NCBI GenBank assembly: GCA_020847355.1
Contig: JADLCG010000200.1
Coordinates: forward strand, 1-13,983
Direction: 5' to 3'
DNA length: 13,983 nt
DNA from: Anaerolineales bacterium
Lineage (GTDB): Bacteria; Chloroflexota; Anaerolineae; Anaerolineales; Villigracilaceae
The position numbers and the translations under genes were made by a program. Position 1 is the stretch's first letter. The number at the start of each line of letters is the position of its first letter. Positions 6,701-13,201 of this stretch are shown here, piece by piece. A model generated the notes under the pieces. The model did not search any database. It had not been told where the DNA came from and worked only from the letters and a program-made list of their open reading frames with translations.

Positions 6701-7878
6701 TAGACGCGGACGAATTGATTCAAGACGTCATCAAACTGCTTCAACAAAATTTTGGGTATTATCACGTCCAAATTTATCTAAGAGACCCTGAAAACAGCGA
6801 ATTACTTTTACAGCGCACCAGCGGGTATCTTGGCAACGAAACTATAAACCAGCATTATCAAATTCCGGCGGGCGAAGGGATTATCGGACATGTCGCTGAA
6901 ACCGGCGAAGCTTTCTTTACTAATGACGTGGAAAGCATTGTCTTCTTCAAAAGAAATCCGCTTCTGCCGGAAACGCAATCTGAAATCGCCGTTCCAATCA
7001 AAGTGGATCAACAAGTTGTCGGCGTGTTGGATATTCAAAATACGCCGCAACAACGCTTCACCGAAAATGATTTCCAACTGATGATCACCGTCGCCAATCA
7101 ACTTGCAGTGGCGTTACAACGGGCAAGCCTGTACGGCAATTTACAACTTTCTCTGCAACAAGAGCAAGCGATTCGTTCTCAACTAATTCAAAGCGAGCGC
7201 CTCGCCGTGATGGGGCGCTTGCTGGCTTCCGTCTCCCATGAATTAAATAACCCGTTACAAGCGATTCAAAACGCGCTCTTCCTGCTTAAATCCGAGCGCG
7301 GACTCTCCGAACAAGGACGGGCGGATCTAGACACCGTCCTAGCCGAATCAGAACGTATGGCGAGTTTGATCGCCCAATTGCGCGCCACCTACCGCCCAAT
7401 GCGCGTGGAAGAGTTCAAAGAAGTCCAAGTCAACGCGCTGATTCAAGAAATCTACTCATTGATCGCCACTATGCTCAGGCATAATAATATTTCATTTGAA
7501 TTTCACCCAGACGCTGAACTTCCCCCCATTCCAGCGATTCAAGATCAACTTCGTCAGGCGTTGCTCAACTTGATGGTCAATGCGCTTGAGTCAATGTCGG
7601 TTAGCGGCGGAAAACTGATCGTTTGCACAGATCGTTGCGCAGACGAAGAAAATATCTGCATCACTATCGCCGATACTGGTCCCGGCATTGCCCCGGAAAT
7701 TCTAGCGCATGTTTTTGAAGCCTTCATCACCAATAAAGAAACCGGCACTGGGCTGGGACTCACAATCACCCATGATATTATTCATAAACATCGCGGACGC
7801 ATTGAAGCGGAAAATCAACCAAGCCACGGCGCCATTTTCAAAGTTTGGCTTCCGAAAGAATTCCTCGAGATCGAATGA
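3784..7878 (+). CDS. Multi-sensor histidine kinase, MASE1-PAS-PAS-GAF-GAF-GAF-HisKA-HATPase
   Basis: 1364 residues. It starts at TTG: AGGA (3771-3774) is 9 bases upstream, an in-frame TAA at 3748 excludes longer versions, and the nearby ATG at 3788 is out of frame. Residues of about 22-308 are a polytopic MASE1-like sensor (LWYFP.ALGIVLIYWWGPRVLLGI is typical), with eight or so membrane segments. A short coiled coil (about 312-332) leads to PAS1 (about 332-470, divergent) and PAS2 (about 493-610, with HPDDKEKV and YRLMTKSGEARWI). Then come GAF1 (about 638-775), GAF2 (about 795-940) and GAF3 (about 962-1108, NPLLPETQSEIAVPI). HisKA carries H1152 in SVSHELNNPLQ. The ATPase domain has N1262/N1266 (LLNLMVNALES), D1297-T-G-P-G (G1) and GTGLGL at 1321-1326 (G2), so it looks catalytically complete. 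MASE1 ligands are generally unknown. It overlaps the next regulator by ATGA, so that is the presumed cognate partner. The divergent PAS1 is the least certain domain. Confidence 0.93.
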   Translation: MDANLIEAQRNLKTTSTPLPWWTWILPFFIANLGTWLSLVFKTNFGISLWYFPVALGIVLIYWWGPRVLLGIYLNTLICMPLWGVSWKDAPFYALPETIEIGLSWLFFVRLGNGKVWLPDLANLGKFLLFGSLLPTLIADSYLILLPYLHGTFDSNSLLLAVRVIASADLTTHLVITAPLLILATKSLADKKLTHVQEEIAPQPFLPEGRNSRLNGIFIAVTLAAAPLVMAVFQLADLRIGYGFFLVFLSVRYGISIAAVSASWVGLNAMFIPILTSRSLYSDNFREYIDINFNMLFLCGVLLIIGRAISDFFEEIEERKKAAQNLLKTKEQYRTLFEDSPISLWEEDFSQVKSYIDDLRKTGVADFETYFSENPQAVSACAKLVKILSINQAAVKLERAQSKQALLANLYEVTNPKSLKNFKTELLQIASGARAFKFEQSYFTLTDEEIYVNVNWTVAPGHAEDYSKVILSIEDITHRKTAEEALRAAEEKYRTLVEQIPPIVYIAKTDQHIGTTYISPQIKTLGFTQAEWSSDSERWLKQVHPDDKEKVLAEIERITESGEPFKSEYRLMTKSGEARWILDEVVDVKDAQGTPLYRQGFMLDITARKLAEEALLSREKFLNLLNDMTRTILLADDFKETLNRLAYDMAKLTNADDCYITRWDEKRQQAIFTASTVQTEIPEHLIAPNNMNLTAPVLRTAHALAIPDVLNSPYINPDFMRQYPTRSLLSAPLIVGDQKLGAATLAFNTPRQFTQAEIDRAEQVGAQIALALWSFKQTSEIQQRLKESKILTRIGRALGESERAGAGDVLQLIADSALELIPEASKSVIHLLDVDEQVLIARAISGYAAKEKENARVKMKLGEGAAGKVIREGRAINIGDIATSENFISGNAPPTFKSLLVVPIQSGKKIIGTISIHSERINAFSAEETELLNGLGIQAAIAIENTNLFDATQQSLKEVEALYKINQGLAASLDADELIQDVIKLLQQNFGYYHVQIYLRDPENSELLLQRTSGYLGNETINQHYQIPAGEGIIGHVAETGEAFFTNDVESIVFFKRNPLLPETQSEIAVPIKVDQQVVGVLDIQNTPQQRFTENDFQLMITVANQLAVALQRASLYGNLQLSLQQEQAIRSQLIQSERLAVMGRLLASVSHELNNPLQAIQNALFLLKSERGLSEQGRADLDTVLAESERMASLIAQLRATYRPMRVEEFKEVQVNALIQEIYSLIATMLRHNNISFEFHPDAELPPIPAIQDQLRQALLNLMVNALESMSVSGGKLIVCTDRCADEENICITIADTGPGIAPEILAHVFEAFITNKETGTGLGLTITHDIIHKHRGRIEAENQPSHGAIFKVWLPKEFLEIE

Positions 7879-8669
7879 AAACTAGCCACATCCTGATCGT
7901 TGACGACGAAGCTACTCTGCGCCAAACTTTAGCGCGCATTCTACAACAAGCCGGTTTCGACGTGACTACCGCCGAAAACGCCGAGCAAGGCATTGCCTTC
8001 CTCAAAACCAGCGCCTTTGACTTGATCTTCTCAGATTTAAGAATGCCCGGCATGGCGGGCTTGGAAGCGCTCAAATACATCCACGCGCATTACCCGAACT
8101 TGCCGGTCGTTTTGTTCACCGCGCAACCGGACATCAACTCGGCAGTTGAAGCCCTGCGCTATGGCGCGACTGATTACCTGCTCAAACCGCTCACGCCGGA
8201 TGTGATCATCGAGCGCACGCAAGCCATCCTCAAAAATCAAAAACGCGAAAATCGTAAACGTGAGATCGCGTTGCAAATCTCAGCGCTTCAAGCCGAGCTA
8301 GCAACGCTGGAAAGCGACACAGACGCGCCTAAAACTTTTTCCGCGCCGCCTGAAGCGGAGCGTTATCTTAAGCGCGGACCGATCGCGCTGGATTTACACG
8401 CGCGCCGCGTGACGCTGGATGAAGAAATCATCAGCCTGCCGCCAACTTCTTTCGATTATTTGCTCACGCTGATGCGCCACTCCCCCAACGTCGTAGATTT
8501 TCAAACTCTCGTCGCCGAAGCCCAAGGCTATCAAGCCGAAATCCGCGAAGCGCAAGAACTTGCCAAATGGCACATTCACCAAATTCGGCAGGCGTTGGAA
8601 GCCGACGCCCCCAAACCCGGTTTTCTAATCAATATTCGCGGCGTAGGCTACAAACTCGTGGCAGATTAG
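7875..8669 (+). CDS. DNA-binding response regulator, receiver + winged helix (OmpR-like output)
   Basis: 264 residues from the ATG at 7875, which overlaps the kinase stop (ATGA). An in-frame TTG at 7845 would add 10 residues, but the ATG places the receiver start (HILIVDDE) at the normal distance. Receiver, about 4-120: acidic pair D10-D11, phospho-acceptor D54 (FSDLRMPGM), T82 (LFTAQPD) and K104 (LLKPL), all intact; its wording is closer to NtrC/AtoC receivers than to typical OmpR ones. Residues of about 120-145 form a charged coiled-coil linker (NQKRENRKREIALQISALQAEL), unusual for the OmpR class. Residues of about 170-263 match a Trans_reg_C winged helix: LPPTSFDYLLTLM, a recognition-helix stretch AKWHIHQIRQALE, and the terminal hairpin INIRGVGYKL. 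It presumably controls transcription after phosphorylation by the upstream kinase; targets are unknown. A palindrome and a terminator follow the stop. Confidence 0.92.
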   Translation: MKTSHILIVDDEATLRQTLARILQQAGFDVTTAENAEQGIAFLKTSAFDLIFSDLRMPGMAGLEALKYIHAHYPNLPVVLFTAQPDINSAVEALRYGATDYLLKPLTPDVIIERTQAILKNQKRENRKREIALQISALQAELATLESDTDAPKTFSAPPEAERYLKRGPIALDLHARRVTLDEEIISLPPTSFDYLLTLMRHSPNVVDFQTLVAEAQGYQAEIREAQELAKWHIHQIRQALEADAPKPGFLINIRGVGYKLVAD

Positions 8670-8680
8670 CCGAATCGGCT
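8668..8680. repeat. Short palindrome over the response-regulator stop codon
   Basis: AGCCGA-A-TCGGCT, a perfect 6+6 inverted repeat that includes the end of the TAG stop. It could be a small stem upstream of the terminator; no T-tract follows it. Minor feature. Confidence 0.3.
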
Positions 8681-8709
8681 TGGGGGTAGAACCTGCTATT
8701 TGGATTAAG

Positions 8710-8742
8710 ACCCGCTTCCAGCTTGCCTGAGGCGGGTTTCGC
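8710..8742 (+). terminator. Probable terminator of the kinase/regulator operon
   Basis: ACCCGC (8710-8715) pairs with GCGGGT (8732-8737) around a 16-base loop, followed by TTCGCTTCC. The stem is short but GC-rich; the tail is only partly T. It lies 40 bases after the regulator stop and separates that operon from the next promoter. Confidence 0.5.
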
Positions 8743-8816
8743 TTCCAAACAGCATTTCCCAACGAACGCCAACTATTTCACGCCTATCCCTATCGTTCTA
8801 CGCAGGCAAAACTCCA

Positions 8817-8828
8817 TACAATGGGGGC
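8817..8828 (+). promoter_or_regulatory. Possible leaderless promoter (-10 six bases before the ATG)
   Basis: TACAAT (8817-8822, 5/6) is followed by GGGGGC and then the ATG at 8829, so the expected transcription start falls on or beside the A of the start codon. There is no AGGAGG-like site; the G run ends only 1 base before the ATG. No convincing -35 is seen near 8794-8799. If correct, the mRNA would begin at the start codon. Confidence 0.35.
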
Positions 8829-10370
8829 ATGACAACACCCTCAAACGCTAATCAAGCCATACGGATTTTAGTTGTTGACGACCACCCCAACACGGCGGCG
8901 ATGCTGGCGCGCGCCTTAAGCCAATTGGGACCGGGCGTGCATGTCACTTCCGCGTGCAATGGCGGAGATGCGCTGGCGAAGGTCAAAGATAGCGGCGTGG
9001 ATATTTTAATTACCGATATGATCATGCCGGAAATGACCGGGCTGGAACTCATTGAAAAGTTACAAAGCCATCCGGCGGGCAAACCGGCGTTCTCATATTT
9101 AATTACCGCTTACGATGTGCCGGGCTTGAAAGTCACCGCGCATCGTTTAAAAGTTAACGAAGTCATCATCAAGCCGGTGCGTCCGGAGCGCATTTGCGAG
9201 ATCGCCACGCAAGCGATCGAAGAAATGAAGCACACCACGCGCCCAACCAAACTCACATTAAAGCCGCACAAGAAATTCAAGATTTTAGTGGCAGACGATA
9301 AACCCGATAACATCACTTTATTAGGGCGCTATTTAGAATTTGAAGGTTACGATGTTTTAACCGCCGAAGACGGCGTTGAAGCGCTGAAGGTAATCCAAGA
9401 TCAACTGCCGGATTTGGTTTTGCTCGACGTGAACATGCCGCACAAAGACGGTTTCATCGTGCTGGAAGAAATTCGCGCTAACCCGTTCACCGAACATATT
9501 CCAGTCATCATCCTCACTGCCGCGCGGCTCGACCCCACCGATTTGCAATCCGGCTTCAATTTGGGCGCCGATGATTATGTGACCAAGCCCTTTGACCGCC
9601 ACGAATTAATGGCGCGCATCCGCACCAAGTTGCGCGTTAAGGAAGCGGAAGATGTCATCCGCCGCCGCAACCGCGAATTGAGCATTTTGCCGGAAATCGG
9701 CAAAGAACTCAGCGGGCGCACGGAGATCCGCGCGATTGCCGAGGTTGTTCTCAAACGCACTGCCGAAACGATGGGCGCGCTGGACGGCGCAATGTTTTTG
9801 ACCACGCCGCAAGGAGAAATTGTTGAACGCTATCACACGCAAGCCAAAGAAGCGGGGGCGACAGAGCCAATTGAACTCGCCAAAAACTTAATTGGGCGCA
9901 TTCAAGATACCCGCCAAGGCGTGATCGTCAAAAATATGTTGAATGATCCGTATTGGGTTAAACGCAAAAATGAATTGGGGCGTTCGGCGATGGTTGCGCC
10001 GTTGTTTGGGCGCTATGAAATGCTCGGATTGTTACTGCTCATTCACGAACAAGAAAATTATTTCACGCTGGAACAACTTTTATTGCTCCAAGCGATTGCC
10101 AGTCAGGCGGCGATTGCAATTGAGAATATCCGACTCTATCAAAACGCAACTGAGGGTCACAAGCAGATCGAAAAGATCAAAAGCGAAGCTCTTAGCGCGA
10201 TTGCGCAGGATTTGCAAAAGCCGCTCATGGAAATTGGCGAATACGGCGCATTACTAGCGAAAGCCGGGGAGTTAAATACGCAACAAACAGAATTTATGGA
10301 ACATATTCAAAATTCCGCGAAGCAAATGCTCGAACTCGTGGAAAATCAGTTCAATGGATCGGGAAAATAG
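8829..10370 (+). CDS. Tandem-receiver signalling protein, REC-REC-GAF with degenerate HisKA tail
   Basis: 513 residues, no membrane segment, cytoplasmic. REC1 (about 11-130): acidic pair in VVDDHP, phospho-acceptor D63 (ITDMIMPEM), K115 (IIKPV). REC2 (about 146-265): VADDKPDN, D200 (LLDVNMPHKDG), K253 (YVTKPFD). Both receivers keep their key residues. A coiled coil (about 268-285) leads to a GAF domain (about 290-432, ending IASQAAIAIENIRLY). The last 65 residues align by eye with a HisKA dimerisation domain (KSEALSAI..DL.KPL.EI, then LNTQQTEFMEHIQNSAKQM), but the phospho-histidine position of S-H-E/D-L is Q460 (AQDL), and no HATPase domain follows. It therefore cannot autophosphorylate and probably acts as a phosphate acceptor, adaptor or dimerising scaffold. 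Its ligand is unknown. The next gene starts at the base after its stop, so the two are surely co-transcribed. The nearest likely phosphodonor is the kinase at 3784-7878. Confidence 0.9.
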   Translation: MTTPSNANQAIRILVVDDHPNTAAMLARALSQLGPGVHVTSACNGGDALAKVKDSGVDILITDMIMPEMTGLELIEKLQSHPAGKPAFSYLITAYDVPGLKVTAHRLKVNEVIIKPVRPERICEIATQAIEEMKHTTRPTKLTLKPHKKFKILVADDKPDNITLLGRYLEFEGYDVLTAEDGVEALKVIQDQLPDLVLLDVNMPHKDGFIVLEEIRANPFTEHIPVIILTAARLDPTDLQSGFNLGADDYVTKPFDRHELMARIRTKLRVKEAEDVIRRRNRELSILPEIGKELSGRTEIRAIAEVVLKRTAETMGALDGAMFLTTPQGEIVERYHTQAKEAGATEPIELAKNLIGRIQDTRQGVIVKNMLNDPYWVKRKNELGRSAMVAPLFGRYEMLGLLLLIHEQENYFTLEQLLLLQAIASQAAIAIENIRLYQNATEGHKQIEKIKSEALSAIAQDLQKPLMEIGEYGALLAKAGELNTQQTEFMEHIQNSAKQMLELVENQFNGSGK

Positions 10371-11363
10371 ATGAAAACAAACTCCTCAAAATTAACCGGA
10401 AAAATATTGGCCTTGCTCGCCGCGCTAAGCTTGCTTATTTCCAGTTGCGGAAGCGCGAAGTCTAAAACTTATGTCGTTGGCGTTATTGTAGAACTTCCAT
10501 GGCTGGCCGCTATTTACGATAGTTTTAAGGTTAGCATGACCGAGTTAGGTTATGTGGAAGGTCAAAATATTACTTATCTTTACAATCCGGAAGTGGGTAG
10601 CGATCAAGCCGCTTTTGACGCTGAAGCGCAACGGCTGATGGATCAAAAAGTGGACCTCTTCTTCACGATTGGCACATTGACTACCAAAGCCGCCCAAAAA
10701 GCCGTAGAAGGGACGAATATCCCAGTCGTGTTCACGCCAGTCATCAATCCGGTTGCCGAAGGCGTTGTGAAAGATATAGCGCATCCGGGCGGCAATGTAA
10801 CCGGCGTGCAAATCATAGATCGTTCGCCCAAAGCGCTGGAATGGGCGCTGAAAATTGCGCCGCAGACAAAGCATATTTATATGCCTTATAACCCAGCCGA
10901 TACAATCACCATGATGCTCGTAAATGGCGGCATATTGGAGACCATCCCTAAACTCGGGCTGGAATTGGAGCCAAGCCAAGTCAGCGACGTGAATGAAATG
11001 TTAGAGCGCGTTGACGCTTTACCCGAAGATACGATCATCTTCCTACTCTCCCCCATCTCCAGCTTAGAAACAGGTTTGGAGCAACTTAGTCAACGCGCCC
11101 AAGCGCGCGGCATCCCAATCTTCACCATCAATCGCGATGTTGGCTTATCTCCATTTCCGGTGGCAAATTACACAGTCTCGATTGCGGCTGAAGCCCAACA
11201 AGGCGCACGCATGGTAGATCGTATTTTTCAAGGGCAAAAGCCTGCGGATATGCCGATAGAAACTGCCGAATATTTTCTACAAATTGACCTGAAAACCGCC
11301 CAAATTTACAACCTTCCAGTTTCTGATGAAATCCTAAGTCAAGCGGATACGATTATCCGCTAG
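10371..11363 (+). CDS. Substrate-binding lipoprotein, ABC_sub_bind (PF04392/TrpX-like) family
   Basis: 330 residues. The N-terminus has a basic start, a hydrophobic core and a lipobox LISSC with C26 as the lipidated cysteine, so the mature protein is anchored outside the membrane. The two-lobe periplasmic-binding fold of the PF04392 family is indicated by VVGVIVELPW, FKVSMTELGYVEGQNI, AQRLMDQKVDLFFTIGT, IPVVFTPVINPVAEG and HPGGNVTGV, and by the C-terminal pattern ANYTVSIAAEAQQGARMVDRIFQGQKPADMP. Family members include tryptophan-linked TrpX, and many are found near or fused to sensor kinases; the ligand here cannot be told. The ATG follows the stop of the preceding receiver gene with no gap (TAGATG), a sign of coupled translation; only a weak GGGA precedes it. 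No permease or ATPase gene follows within the window, so a sensory rather than transport role is plausible but unproven. Confidence 0.85.
   Translation: MKTNSSKLTGKILALLAALSLLISSCGSAKSKTYVVGVIVELPWLAAIYDSFKVSMTELGYVEGQNITYLYNPEVGSDQAAFDAEAQRLMDQKVDLFFTIGTLTTKAAQKAVEGTNIPVVFTPVINPVAEGVVKDIAHPGGNVTGVQIIDRSPKALEWALKIAPQTKHIYMPYNPADTITMMLVNGGILETIPKLGLELEPSQVSDVNEMLERVDALPEDTIIFLLSPISSLETGLEQLSQRAQARGIPIFTINRDVGLSPFPVANYTVSIAAEAQQGARMVDRIFQGQKPADMPIETAEYFLQIDLKTAQIYNLPVSDEILSQADTIIR
11343..11360 (+). repeat. Intercistronic hairpin at the end of the binding-protein gene
   Basis: GCGGATA (11343-11349), loop CGAT, TATCCGC (11354-11360): a perfect 7-bp stem with a tetraloop ending directly before the TAG stop, with no T-tract. 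It is more likely an mRNA-stabilising or ribosome-slowing stem than a terminator, and lies 31 bases before the next start codon. Confidence 0.4.
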
Positions 11364-11391
11364 CGGCTCGCGCTCAAAAGATGGAGAGACC

Positions 11392-13137
11392 ATGAAAAAG
11401 AGTTTACAAACCCGCTTAACCGTTTACTTTACCATTCTAGTATTAATCCCTTTATTACTTGTGGGAGCCATTGGCACTTGGCAAACCTATAACCGCGAGC
11501 GTCAACACGCTTTGGAAAGCCAAGATGAAATCACCAAACTGGTAGCCGAACAGGTTCAAAACTTCATTGATACGCGCGAGAACGATTTGCTTTCTTTAAT
11601 TAATATTTACGGCTTTTCCAGCGCCAGCTTTGAAGAACAATCGGCGTTGTTATCCAGTTTATTTTCCAAAGAAACCGTTTATGAAGAAATTATTCTCACC
11701 AACGGGCGCGGCAGAGAACTGCTCTATCTTTCGCGGGCGGATGTAATCACAAATCAGGAACTTGGTAGCCGCGCCGGGGCTGATGAATTTGAAAAAACAA
11801 AAGAAACCGGCAAGTCCTATTTTGGAACAGTCTCTTTTAACGAAGCCACCGGCGAGCCCTACATGGTTATCGCCATTCCATCGTTCAATTTGCAAAGCGG
11901 GCAACTTGCCAATGTCATTATCGCCAAGTTCCGCTTCAAATCGGTCTGGGATATTATGGGTCAGGCGGATGTGGAGGGAAGCGGCTCAGTGTATATGACC
12001 GACAGCAATGGCTATGTCGTCGCAGACGCCAACCCTTCGGTGGTTTTGAAGCGGGCGCAAGTTGCTCCACCCTCAAAAAACCAGTTCGCAACCGGCATTA
12101 GCGGCGAGGCGGTCGCCTTGGCGGTAAAACAAATCAAATTTGGGGATCAGGTCTTCTATATCCTAGCCGAGCAACCTGTTGCAGAGGCTTTGGCTCTCGC
12201 CTATAACAATATGATCTTAATTGCCGCAGTCACCTTTTTTGCCATGTTTGCGGCAGGTATTCTCGGCTTATTAGCCTCGCGTCAGATCACTACTCCAATC
12301 GCAAATTTGGCTACCTCCGCTCAATTAGTTAGCGCAGGCGATTTGAATCAGACAGCAATAGTTGAAAGCGAGGACGAAATCGGCGCGCTAGCCCAAGCCT
12401 TCAACGCGATGACCAAGCAATTGCGCGAGTTAATTGGCTCGCTGGAACAGCGCGTCACCGACCGCACCAAAGCGCTGACCGCCAGCACGGAAGTTAGCCG
12501 CCGCCTCTCCACAATCTTGAATCAAGATCAATTGGTGAAAGAAGTGGTGGAGCAAGTCCAATCCGCTTTTGATTTTTATCACGCGCAGATTTATCTTGTA
12601 GATGACGCTGGAGATTTGGCAATGGCGGGCGGCACCGGCGAAGCCGGACAAATCATGTTGGAACGTAAACACACGGTTAGTAAAGGTAGAGGCTTGGTTG
12701 GGCGCGCCGCCAATACGAACGCGCCAGTGCTTGTTTCTGATACGCAAACCGACTCAAACTGGCTTCCCAACCCCCTGCTTCCAGAAACCAAATCAGAAGT
12801 AGCTGTGCCCATCTCGCTTGGGAATGAAGTCCTCGGCGTTTTGGACGTGCAACATAATCAAATCAACGGCATCACTGCCGAAAACTCGGCGCTCGTGCAA
12901 TCCATCGCCAATCAGGTTGCGATTGCCTTGAAAAACGCTTTCGCCTATACCGAAGTTGAAGCGCAAGCGAAGCGCGAAGCCTTAATCTCCTTGATCAATC
13001 AAAAGATTCAAAACTCTACCACCATTGAAAGCACGCTTCAAACTGCGTTGCGCGAATTAAGCATTGCGCTCGGCGTGCAAGAGGCGCGCATTACGCTCAA
13101 AGTTAATGAGTTGAGCGATAGCGGCAAATTGGCATAA
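11392..13137 (+). CDS. Membrane sensor, Cache-HAMP-GAF, without an output domain
   Basis: 581 residues. The start is well supported by GGAG (11383-11386), 5 bases before the ATG. TM1 (about 8-28) follows a short basic N-terminus. An extracytoplasmic region of about 240 residues (30-270) resembles a double Cache domain (YEEIILTNGRGRELLY, ETGKSYFGTVSFNEATGEPYMVIAIP, GSVYMTDSNGYVVAD); Cache domains bind small ligands. TM2 is at about 270-295, then HAMP (about 296-350, TTPIANLATSAQLVSAGDLN and EDEIGALAQAFNAMTKQL) and a coiled coil. A GAF domain (about 366-520) shares NPLLPET-SE-AVPI and VLGVLDVQ with GAF3 of the kinase at 3784. The final 60 residues are a helix and a short GAF-like start (TLQTALRELSIALG...ARITLKV); no kinase, cyclase, phosphatase, methyl-accepting or DNA-binding domain follows. 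It lies between two binding-lipoprotein genes, so either could deliver its ligand. The ending is a clean TAA, not an obvious frameshift. Confidence 0.88.
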   Translation: MKKSLQTRLTVYFTILVLIPLLLVGAIGTWQTYNRERQHALESQDEITKLVAEQVQNFIDTRENDLLSLINIYGFSSASFEEQSALLSSLFSKETVYEEIILTNGRGRELLYLSRADVITNQELGSRAGADEFEKTKETGKSYFGTVSFNEATGEPYMVIAIPSFNLQSGQLANVIIAKFRFKSVWDIMGQADVEGSGSVYMTDSNGYVVADANPSVVLKRAQVAPPSKNQFATGISGEAVALAVKQIKFGDQVFYILAEQPVAEALALAYNNMILIAAVTFFAMFAAGILGLLASRQITTPIANLATSAQLVSAGDLNQTAIVESEDEIGALAQAFNAMTKQLRELIGSLEQRVTDRTKALTASTEVSRRLSTILNQDQLVKEVVEQVQSAFDFYHAQIYLVDDAGDLAMAGGTGEAGQIMLERKHTVSKGRGLVGRAANTNAPVLVSDTQTDSNWLPNPLLPETKSEVAVPISLGNEVLGVLDVQHNQINGITAENSALVQSIANQVAIALKNAFAYTEVEAQAKREALISLINQKIQNSTTIESTLQTALRELSIALGVQEARITLKVNELSDSGKLA

Positions 13138-13201
13138 CGCATTTATGCAAATCGTCAAAATTATTAACCATTTTATTCAAGATCCAAACAGGAGAAATCT
13201 A

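Noticed and set aside
7845..7874. TTG start extending the response regulator by 10 residues
   Set aside because: The ATG at 7875 gives the normal distance to the receiver and the classic ATGA overlap with the kinase.
10545..10979. Minus-strand 144-codon frame
   Set aside because: It lies wholly inside the binding-protein gene, on the opposite strand; its composition is typical of a shadow frame.
13145..13201. Upstream in-frame ATG for the NMT1-like protein
   Set aside because: It would bury the lipoprotein signal 19 residues inside and ignore the good AGGAGA site before 13202.
13138..13201. FMN or TPP riboswitch upstream of the NMT1-like gene
   Set aside because: Only 64 bases are available and they are AT-rich, without riboswitch-like conserved blocks.
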